Assembly: GCA_026391295.1 (NCBI GenBank)
Contig: JAPLDS010000063.1
Location: 27,346-63,974 of the forward strand
From: Bacteroidia bacterium
GTDB taxonomy: Bacteria; Bacteroidota; Bacteroidia; Bacteroidales; Prolixibacteraceae
DNA length: 36,629 nt
Direction: 5' to 3'
Shown: positions 8,472 through 15,918 of the stretch, piece by piece
Numbering within the stretch: position 1 is the first letter of the stretch
Layout: each line of letters starts with the position of its first letter
Position numbers and translations under genes: made by a program
The notes under the pieces: generated by a model
Databases searched by the model: none
The model's input: only the letters and a program-made list of their open reading frames with translations
Told to the model about the DNA's origin: nothing

Positions 8472-9977
8472 ATGCTTAATAAGCACATAAAATATTTTTT
8501 CGTTCTCACATCTATTCTTTTTTGTTTTTCTCTAGCCTTAAAAGCTGAGCAACAAGAATACTCAAAACGTATTGTTGTCGCTCATCGTGGAGCATGGAAA
8601 ACAAATAATCTTCCAGAGAACTCAATTGCTTCGCTTAAACAAGCCGTTGCACTTGGAATTGCTGGATCTGAATTTGATGTTCGAATGACTGCCGATGACT
8701 CCTTGGTCATTAACCATGATGCCTCATTTCATAATCTGGAGATTGAGAAATCTAAATATTCTCAACTTTTAGCTTTCTCTCTTTCAAATGAAGAGAAGAT
8801 TCCAACCCTACGATCCTATCTCTTGGCTGGCTTATTGCCTAGGAACAATACTAAATTAGTTTGTGAAATTAAACCTTCGGAGGTTAGTCGAGAACGTAGT
8901 CTTGTAATCGCTCAAAGAGTCGTCTCTTTAATTAAAGCTTTGAAAGCCCAAGATAAGGTAGTCTATATCAGTTTTGAATACGCCATTTTAAAACGTGTTT
9001 TAGAACTTAATCCAAAAGCAAATACCCAATACTTATATGGCGATAAAACGCCTGATGAATTAAAGGCAGATGGGATCAAAGGGCTTGACTATAATCTTTC
9101 AGTTTATAAAAGCCATCCCGAATGGATTGAAAGTGCAAAAAAGAACCGTTTGCAACTAAATGCTTGGACCGTGAATGATGCTGCCGACATGGATTGGCTT
9201 CTAGCAAATGGATTTGATTTAATTACCACCAATGAGCCAGAGCTGCTTTCGATTCGAGCAAATCTATCTCCAGTCTCTAATGGATTAAAACTCGTTTGGT
9301 CGGATGAATTTAATCAAGCTGGTTCTCCTGACTCAACGAAATGGGGCTATAATTTAGGAAATGGGCAAGATGGCTGGGGTAATCAAGAAAAGGAATATTA
9401 CACCAACCGGATCGACAATGCTTTCGTAAAAGATGGATTGTTAAATATCAAAGCGAAAAAGGAAAATTATAAGGGTTATGGATACACTTCAGCTCGAGTA
9501 GTGACTGAAAATAAATTTGCCTTTACATATGGAACAATTGAGGTAAGTGCTCGATTGCCGATTGGGGTCGGTACTTGGCCTGCTGTTTGGATGCTTGGCG
9601 CTAATATTGCCAAAGTAAATTGGCCTGCCTGTGGAGAGCTTGATATTATGGAGCTTAAAGGGAGCGAACCAAACAAAAGCTAGGGCACCTTCCACTACCC
9701 AGGTCGGTCTGGTGGGAATGCGGATGGGAACACAAAAATGATTCCAGACGTATCTACCACATTTCATAAATATTCGATGGAATGGACTAAGTCGGTGATC
9801 CGAATCTTTATTGATGGTCAATTGTGTCATTCACTGGTTAACACATCCCATATGCCATTTAATAAAGATTTTTATATTGTTCTTAATCTAGCTATTGGTG
9901 GTGGTTTTGCTGGTCCAGTGGATCCACTATTCACCGAATCAGCTATGCAAATCGATTACGTAAGAGTTTTTAAATAG
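8472..9977 (+). pseudogene. GDPD-GH16 fusion protein gene with internal amber stop
   Basis: The reading frame encodes a signal peptide (1-25), a complete glycerophosphodiester phosphodiesterase domain (about 33-262) and a GH16 domain (about 270-501). GDPD motifs are intact: H38-R39-G40, E49-N50, metal ligands E67 and D69, H82-D83, and E132 in CEIKP. The GH16 signature GELDIME is present (E389, D391, E394). A TAG at 9681-9683 (codon 404) then interrupts the frame; the same frame continues to 9977 with normal GH16 sequence (GTFHYPGRSGG to IDYVRVFK). This is one nonsense codon where an aromatic residue would be expected, not a frameshift. The product would lose the last 98 residues of the jelly roll and probably GH16 activity, while the GDPD part could survive. 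Other genes nearby end in TAG, so this is not a general recoding. It lies 53 bp after the first GH16 gene. Confidence 0.85.
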
Positions 9978-10022
9978 CCAGAATGACTCTGATCGTCTTA
10001 TATCTTTAAAAAATTACAATTA

Positions 10023-11197
10023 ATGCTCAATATTAAATTACAAATCAGATTAATGACAAAGGTTGGCTTAGTCTGTTTGTTTTTGTTACCGCTGTTTTCA
10101 ATTCTTGGTTATGCGCAAAAGACTAAGATTGGGTTTCCAGTCCTAGTTTTGCCTGCAGAATCGTTTATTAGTAACTCAGGAAATGTATCTGTTTCTGGAG
10201 ACGAGAAAAAGCGTGTGGAGGTTAAAGCAAATGTGGAGCAAGCTTTTTTGAATTATAAAATAAATATTCCCGTTGCTGGTCGCTATTCGATTCGTTTATA
10301 CGCTCGAGATGTAAAAGGTAAGTCAGTTACTTGTTGGCTGGAGGATTATGTCGATAATAAAGATGGTCGCACCTATGATATTACTGGCAAAATGATTTTT
10401 GAAAAGTCTACTAGTTCTTCTTCGTTTATTGAGAAAGATGGTACTCCTTTAGCAGCTAATCTGCATTATGTAAAGATTCACATCTCCAATGGAGAACTTA
10501 CACTTGAGAAAATAACCTTCATCTTACTAAAAGAACATAAATCTTCACCTATTGTCTATAAGCAAAACATGACTGGTAAAGATTGGAGCCTAGTTTGGAG
10601 CGATGAGTTTAATGGACAAGGATTGCCCGATAATTCGAAGTGGAATTATGATCTTGGTAATTGGGGTTGGGGAAATAACGAACTTCAATATTATACAAAT
10701 AATTCTAACAATATACAGGTAAACAATGGCAGTTTAAAAATTATAGCCCGAAACGAAAACATCAATGGAAGCAATTATTCATCAGGGAGCTTTCATGGCC
10801 TTATTGCGGCGAGATAGATATCATGGAGAATGTTGGCTTTGAGATCGATAAGGCGACTGGAGATGGTAAGACACATGCTTCCTTGCATTGCGGGGCCTAC
10901 TATTTCAAATTGCGAAACCAACCAACTTCAATTACTGAAGTTGCAAGCATGTCTAATTCATTTCATACCTATACCATGGAGTGGTATCCCGACTCTATCC
11001 TTATTGGGGTTGACCAACAGATGTATTTCAAGTATAAAGATAAAAGTAGTCCATTAGCTTGGCCATTTGATAAGGCTCAGAATTTAATCTTAGATCTTGC
11101 CATTGGTGGAGGATGGGGTGGAGCTCAAGGAGTTGATTCAACCATGACCTCACAAAAATTAGTGGTAGACTATGTCAGAGTTTATCAATTAAAATAA
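10023..11197 (+). pseudogene. GH16 beta-glucanase with N-terminal CBM-like domain, broken by internal deletion
   Basis: The first part (10023-about 10785) encodes a signal peptide, a CBM6-like beta-sandwich (about residues 35-170, with GRYSIRLYARDVKGKS) and the start of GH16 (LVWSDEFNGQG, GWGNNELQYYTN, NYSS). The frame then runs into a TAG at 10815-10817. In another frame the sequence continues as ELSWPYCGEIDIMENVG and to the family ending VDYVRVYQLK at 11197. Compared with the intact first GH16, about 40 codons between NYSS and the SWP motif are missing (the RAKLP...GMWPALWMLG region), and the loss is not a multiple of three. The catalytic residues remain on the DNA (10811-10828) but out of frame. 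No active enzyme is expected. Confidence 0.88.
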
Positions 11198-11264
11198 ATA
11201 ACTGAATAACTAAAATAAGTAAAAACAAGTGATTAATTTCAAGCATACAATTTGAACAGTCTAA

Positions 11265-12704
11265 ATGAGCTACTCTCGGACGGTTACTGTACTTGTTTTA
11301 TTTGCTACACTCTTTGCCCAATGCGCTAAGAATAGCCCAAATACACCGATTTTACCTCCACCTCCAGTTGTTAAGAACGAGGTTGATTTCTGGCTTACGA
11401 AAGCCGATCAGACTGTTCTGCTACAGAAACAATCTGCTGTTTTAGCTTTTGGAACCCCTGCAAATATATATCCCTCAATTGAGGTTGATGAGACGCAAAC
11501 TTTTCAGACCATTGATGGGTTTGGTTATGCGTTAACTGGAGGAAGTGCTCAGACTTTGAATTCCTTAACTCCAACTGTAAAGCAGCAGCTGTTACAGGAG
11601 GTATTTGGAACGGCATTAAACTCTATCGGTGTTAGTTATTTGCGCATAAGTATAGGGGCATCTGACTTAGATGCAGCCCCATTTTCCTATGACGATATCC
11701 CTTCTGGACAAACTGATCCAACCTTATCTCATTTTTCATTGTCTCCAGATCAAACAGCTTTAATACCTATCCTGAAAGAGATTCTAGCAATCAACCCCAC
11801 ACTTAAGATTATGGCCAGTCCTTGGTCGCCTCCTGTTTGGATGAAGGATAACAATAGTACTATTGGAGGTAGCCTTCAGACCCAATATTATGCAGTTTAT
11901 GCTCAGTATTTTGTGAAATATATTCAGGCTATGAAGACGGCCGGTATAACCATTACAGCTATCACGCCGCAGAATGAGCCTTTGTATGGAGGGAATAATC
12001 CAAGTATGCTTATGTCTGCTGCCCAACAGTCCAATTTTATTAAGAATAATTTAGGTCCAGCTTTTCAGTCTGCAAATATTTCTACAAAAATTGTTGTCTA
12101 TGACCATAACTGTGATCAGCCCGATTATCCAATTGCGATCCTAAGCGATCCTGCCACCAAACCTTTTGTCGATGGCTCAGCCTTTCATTTGTATGGTGGA
12201 GATATTAGTGCTTTGTCAGTGGTGCATAGTGCTTTCCCAGATAAGAATTTGTATTTTACAGAGCAATGGACTTCATCGACTGGGCGTTTTAGTGATGATT
12301 TAAAGTGGCATTTAAAGAATGTCATGATAGGCTCAATGCGAAATTGGAGCAAGGTTGCTTTGGAATGGAACTTATCGAGTAATGCATCCTATAATCCCCA
12401 TACCGCTGGAGGTTGTTCGACCTGCCAGGGTGCAGTTACGGTGATAACGCCAGATAATTTTACACGTAATGTGAGTTTTTACATAGTTGCCCATGCCTCT
12501 AAATTTGTCCCTTTTGGATCTATTCGGATCGCAAGTAATACTGCCGGTAATCTTAATGACGTGGCCTTTAAAACTCCCGATGGGAAGAAAGTTCTTCTTG
12601 TAGAGAACGATGGTACAAGCTCAGTAATTTTTAATCTGAAGTATAATGGCAAATGGGTCACCAGCTCATTGGATGGTGGTTCTGTTGGAACCTATATTTG
12701 GTAA
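11265..12704 (+). CDS. GH30 glycosidase lipoprotein, probable endo-beta-1,6-glucanase
   Basis: This 479-residue enzyme has a lipoprotein signal with Cys20 (LFAQCAK). The GH30 (beta/alpha)8 barrel starts with QTIDGFGYALTGGSA, which is typical of the family. The acid/base is E238 in the motif QNEPLYGG and the nucleophile is E333 in LYFTEQW. The C-terminal beta-domain ends SVGTYIW. The GGCSTCQGA segment resembles that of GH30 subfamily 3 beta-1,6-glucanases, whose characterised Bacteroides member acts on pustulan-type glucan. It follows the broken GH16 gene by 67 bp, and its paralogue follows 34 bp later. A surface or periplasm-facing lipoprotein is likely; it would cut beta-1,6 links in the target glucan. 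A beta-glucosidase or other GH30 specificity remains possible. Confidence 0.88.
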   Translation: MSYSRTVTVLVLFATLFAQCAKNSPNTPILPPPPVVKNEVDFWLTKADQTVLLQKQSAVLAFGTPANIYPSIEVDETQTFQTIDGFGYALTGGSAQTLNSLTPTVKQQLLQEVFGTALNSIGVSYLRISIGASDLDAAPFSYDDIPSGQTDPTLSHFSLSPDQTALIPILKEILAINPTLKIMASPWSPPVWMKDNNSTIGGSLQTQYYAVYAQYFVKYIQAMKTAGITITAITPQNEPLYGGNNPSMLMSAAQQSNFIKNNLGPAFQSANISTKIVVYDHNCDQPDYPIAILSDPATKPFVDGSAFHLYGGDISALSVVHSAFPDKNLYFTEQWTSSTGRFSDDLKWHLKNVMIGSMRNWSKVALEWNLSSNASYNPHTAGGCSTCQGAVTVITPDNFTRNVSFYIVAHASKFVPFGSIRIASNTAGNLNDVAFKTPDGKKVLLVENDGTSSVIFNLKYNGKWVTSSLDGGSVGTYIW

Positions 12705-12738
12705 TTGACTATTTTATAATTGACTTAAAACAAAGAAT

Positions 12739-14151
12739 ATGAGATCGATAAGGGTGGGAGCTGTATTGGCAATGTTGGCTTTAAGCTTTTTTGTATGCAT
12801 CCCCTGTTTAGTATTGGCAAAATCCATCGACGGTATTGGGATAGTTACAAGTCCGAGTACCTCGAAATTTCTGGTAACTGAAAAGCTCGTGTTCACCAAT
12901 CAAACTATCTCCAATGCGAATCCAATCATATCAATTAACCCATCCATAACTTTCCAGACTATTGATGGGTTTGGGAATTGTCTGACTGGTGGAAGTGCGG
13001 CTTTACTATCCCATATGGATGCAAAGCTTCGGCATGCGCTGTTAACTGAACTATTTGCTTTTGATCAAAATAATATTGGTATTAGTTATTTAAGAATTAG
13101 CATCGGAGCCTCTGATTTAGATGATCGTGTTTTTTCATACGATGATATGCCTCAAGGGGAAACAGATCCTCAATTAACACATTTCTCGTTAGCTCCAGAT
13201 CAAACAGCACTTATCCCAATTTTAAAGGAGATCTTATCCATTAATCCTAAAATTAAACTGATGAGTTCGCCTTGGTCGGCTCCAGTGTGGATGAAGACAA
13301 ATCAGAATTCCAAAGGCGGAAGTTTGAAGGCTGAATATTACGATGTATATGCGAAGTATTTTGTCAAATATATCCAGGCGATGCAAAAGGAGGGGATAGC
13401 TATTGATGCAATTACGATTCAAAATGAGCCTTTGCATCCGGGTAATAATCCGAGTATGTATATGACAGCTACGGATCAAGCTGAATTTATTAAGCGAAGT
13501 TTGGGCCCTGCCTTTGAAAAGGAAAAGGTTAAGACGAAAATTATTGTTTACGATCACAATGCTGATCATCCTGATTATCCAATCACTATTTTTAAAGATC
13601 CCGAGGCTTCGAAATATGTCGATGGATCGGCTTTTCATCTCTATGCGGGGCCAATTAGCGCGTTATCATCGGTCCACGAGGCCTACCCAACTAAAAATCT
13701 CTATTTCACGGAGCAGTGGGTTGGTGCACCCGGGAACATGACTGGTGATCTTGCTTGGCACGTTCGTACCCTAATTATTGGAGGAACGCGTAATTGGTGT
13801 CGGACAGTTCTAGAATGGAATCTTGCATCTGATCCAAAATATAATCCGCATACACCTGGTGGATGCACCGAATGTTTGGGTGCAATTACGATCGATGGTG
13901 ACCATATAACTAGGAACCCAGCCTACTATATTATAGCCCATGCTGCAAAATTTGTATGCCCAGGTTCAGTGCGCATTGAATCAAATGATTCGGATCTTAT
14001 TCCGAACGTAGCTTTTAAAACACCTGAAGGCAAAACCGTGCTTATCGTGCAAAATAATAGTGGAGTAAAACAAGCGTTTAATATCCGTTGTTCAGAAAAG
14101 AGTGCTTCAGTCATATTGGATAAAGATGGAGTGGGAACTTATATCTGGTGA
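12739..14151 (+). CDS. GH30 glycosidase, paralogue of the preceding gene
   Basis: This 470-residue protein aligns along its whole length with the preceding GH30 enzyme: QTIDGFGNCLTGGSA, SSPWSAPVWMK, then E230 (QNEPLHPG) as acid/base and E325 (LYFTEQW) as nucleophile, and the ending GVGTYIW. It has a signal peptide of about 28 residues (FFVCIPCLVLAKS) that lacks a clear lipobox, so it may be released into the periplasm or outside, whereas its neighbour is lipid-anchored. Tandem duplication followed by a change of anchoring would let the two act in different places or on different chain lengths. It is the last gene of the glucan locus on this strand; a bidirectional hairpin follows. Confidence 0.88.
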   Translation: MRSIRVGAVLAMLALSFFVCIPCLVLAKSIDGIGIVTSPSTSKFLVTEKLVFTNQTISNANPIISINPSITFQTIDGFGNCLTGGSAALLSHMDAKLRHALLTELFAFDQNNIGISYLRISIGASDLDDRVFSYDDMPQGETDPQLTHFSLAPDQTALIPILKEILSINPKIKLMSSPWSAPVWMKTNQNSKGGSLKAEYYDVYAKYFVKYIQAMQKEGIAIDAITIQNEPLHPGNNPSMYMTATDQAEFIKRSLGPAFEKEKVKTKIIVYDHNADHPDYPITIFKDPEASKYVDGSAFHLYAGPISALSSVHEAYPTKNLYFTEQWVGAPGNMTGDLAWHVRTLIIGGTRNWCRTVLEWNLASDPKYNPHTPGGCTECLGAITIDGDHITRNPAYYIIAHAAKFVCPGSVRIESNDSDLIPNVAFKTPEGKTVLIVQNNSGVKQAFNIRCSEKSASVILDKDGVGTYIW

Positions 14152-14190
14152 GCTTAAAATGTTAGTTGTTGATTGGTTAGTTTAGAAAAG

Positions 14191-14225
14191 GAGAGCCCGG
14201 ACTGTGCAAATAGCTTCGGGCTTTC
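14191..14225. terminator. Bidirectional terminator between convergent genes
   Basis: GAGAGCCCGGA (14191-14201) pairs with TTCGGGCTTTC (14215-14225) over 11 bp with two G-U pairs. It sits between the last GH30 gene (+) and the PepSY gene (-). The run of T is better on the - strand (CTTTTC), so it can serve both directions. Confidence 0.65.
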
Positions 14226-14252
14226 TGATTGTATACGTTTAGATAAGAGCTA

Positions 14253-15770
14253 TTAAATCTGCGCTTTTCGTCTCGGTAATAGCCAGATCATAAACCCACT
14301 GATTAAGACCATTAATACGCTTAGTCCAGCCAGCGGAATATATAACAGGTATAATATGCCGATAAAAGGCTCGAGGACTCTGCCTGTATGAATCTCCAGG
14401 GCGAAATTCCAACTTGATATTGGTGAGTTTTGTTTAATCAGTTCAGGCATTTGCCAATTTTTACCGCTGCTTTTCTCTGATAGTCCATGATTGTAATCAA
14501 AAACCCAATTGTTATCAAAATCGCGAATGTATCCAGCAACCATATGGTCAGAAACCGGCATCGCCATCCCGGTAGGTTCTTGATAGATCTTGTTCGAGAA
14601 AAAATCAACTGATCGTCCTGTCGTTGGATTCCAACTGTATAAACCGGAGAATGATCCTACTAAATAGGTTATTGAATCAATGGGCTCTAAGACATTACAC
14701 CCCATCAGACTTACTGGAGGTTGCGAATAGCTTGGAATCATAGGGGTGAGAAGTTTCTCATCGGCAGCATAAAAACCATCCGTTGTAGAGATGATATAGA
14801 TCCCCAATTGCTGGTTCCAAGTTCCTTTTCGTAGCTTATCGTGCCAAGGATTGCTGGTGTCGAGGTGTGATCCTGGGATGATGCCAACCTTTTTATTGAG
14901 TATTGGAATAAGTAAGGGAGGGCGCAAAAAGATGCCCGCCGTGGTGTTGATGATTAGGAAGATCGCAAAGACATATCCAACTACATTATGCCACCTTAAG
15001 TTGAGTTTAAAAGTAGCTGGGAGATTCCCTGAATTTCCAGTTGCCCTCTTCCTATTCCGAATTAGATTGGGTAAAAAGAAATGAATGAGACCTGTTACTG
15101 CTAAGGCAATTGTTACAATTCCCAGTAAATCAACCAAAAGTTTACCTACGGATCCAAAGAGCTCCCCACTATGAAGTTCCCATAACGTATTAAATAATCC
15201 TGCGCTCTTGGTGTATCCCTCCGGAGGTGGTAAATTTTTGACTTCAAATTTTTCTAAATCAGCTGATTTAATCAGTTGATTGCGAGTTAAAATAATTAAG
15301 GTGTCTTGCTTGATAAATAAATCGACAAGCCTCTGATCATTCAGCCCAGTAGGTGCAAGGCTCCATCGCTCATCTATTAGGTGCCGTTTATACAATCCAA
15401 ATTGAGTCGCGATCACAGTTTGTCCCTTAAATTGAAGGGCTTGATTGATCTTTCGATTATCTATTCCATGCGGAAGACCTTTGTTGTAATCTATAAATTG
15501 ATCGTTGACCTTGATCCAAGCGCCAATATTCCCAAATATTAAGAGTGAATCTTTACCAATGCTAAACCCTCCGCGCACAGCTGCTTGGTTCCAGTTGTTG
15601 TATTGGTATGACTTAGGGAGCCACTTTCTGGATAGATCAAATCCTGAAAGTAAACTGCGATGGTTCATCACGATCCCAGAGATCGCAAAGTGGATGGCAA
15701 ATAAGGTGATGATAACGCCAGGCCACTTATGGAGTTTACGAAACGTTTGAAGAAGTGATTTGCGATCCAT
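14253..15770 (-). CDS. PepSY-associated transmembrane protein
   Basis: This 505-residue inner-membrane protein starts with a PepSY-TM type helix (FRKLHKWPGVIITLFAIHFAISGIVMNH). It has further membrane helices near residues 212-232 (VDLLGIVTIALAVTGLIHFFL), 265-285 (VVGYVFAIFLIINTTAGIFL) and 475-500 at the C-terminus (LAGLSVLMVLISGFMIWLLP). Between helices lie large extracytoplasmic segments with WD-like short strands. The conserved His residues in H-K-W, H-S-G-E and W-H-N-V-V-G are typical of this family, some members of which handle haem, iron or electrons at the membrane. It lies 148 bp downstream of the NO reductase gene on the same strand but behind a hairpin. A role in metal or electron supply to NO reductase is inference from position only. 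Confidence 0.75.
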   Translation of the reverse strand: MDRKSLLQTFRKLHKWPGVIITLFAIHFAISGIVMNHRSLLSGFDLSRKWLPKSYQYNNWNQAAVRGGFSIGKDSLLIFGNIGAWIKVNDQFIDYNKGLPHGIDNRKINQALQFKGQTVIATQFGLYKRHLIDERWSLAPTGLNDQRLVDLFIKQDTLIILTRNQLIKSADLEKFEVKNLPPPEGYTKSAGLFNTLWELHSGELFGSVGKLLVDLLGIVTIALAVTGLIHFFLPNLIRNRKRATGNSGNLPATFKLNLRWHNVVGYVFAIFLIINTTAGIFLRPPLLIPILNKKVGIIPGSHLDTSNPWHDKLRKGTWNQQLGIYIISTTDGFYAADEKLLTPMIPSYSQPPVSLMGCNVLEPIDSITYLVGSFSGLYSWNPTTGRSVDFFSNKIYQEPTGMAMPVSDHMVAGYIRDFDNNWVFDYNHGLSEKSSGKNWQMPELIKQNSPISSWNFALEIHTGRVLEPFIGILYLLYIPLAGLSVLMVLISGFMIWLLPRRKAQI

Positions 15771-15823
15771 AAGAAAGTTAAAGTTTAAATCTACTTAAAT
15801 TTTCGATTTAAATGAGATAATAA

Positions 15824-15898
15824 AGCGGCTGGAAGGCTTACTGCGAGCAACGAGCAGTGTTTAGCTAGTTACTTACTTGAAGTCAGCTTCCAGCCGCT
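15824..15898 (-). terminator. Long hairpin between norZ and the PepSY gene
   Basis: AGCGGCTGGAAG (15824-15835) pairs perfectly with CTTCCAGCCGCT (15887-15898), 12 bp with a 51-nt loop. On the - strand it is followed by TTTATTATC. It lies just after the norZ stop and probably reduces read-through into the PepSY gene. The long loop makes it a weaker terminator candidate. Confidence 0.55.
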
Positions 15899-15918
15899 AA
15901 GGAATTGTAGTGTGAACC

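Noticed and set aside
9681-9683. Genome-wide recoding of TAG as a sense codon
   Set aside because: The regulator, the surface lipoprotein and the first GH16 gene in this window all end properly in TAG, so TAG is a normal stop here.
9489-9830. Antisense 113-codon frame over the broken GH16 region
   Set aside because: It is a mirror of GH16 coding sequence, with no start context and no family resemblance.
13234-13638. 134-codon open frame antisense to the second GH30 gene
   Set aside because: It lies wholly within a conserved GH30 barrel on the other strand. Its translation has no recognisable domain, and the + strand protein is clearly real.
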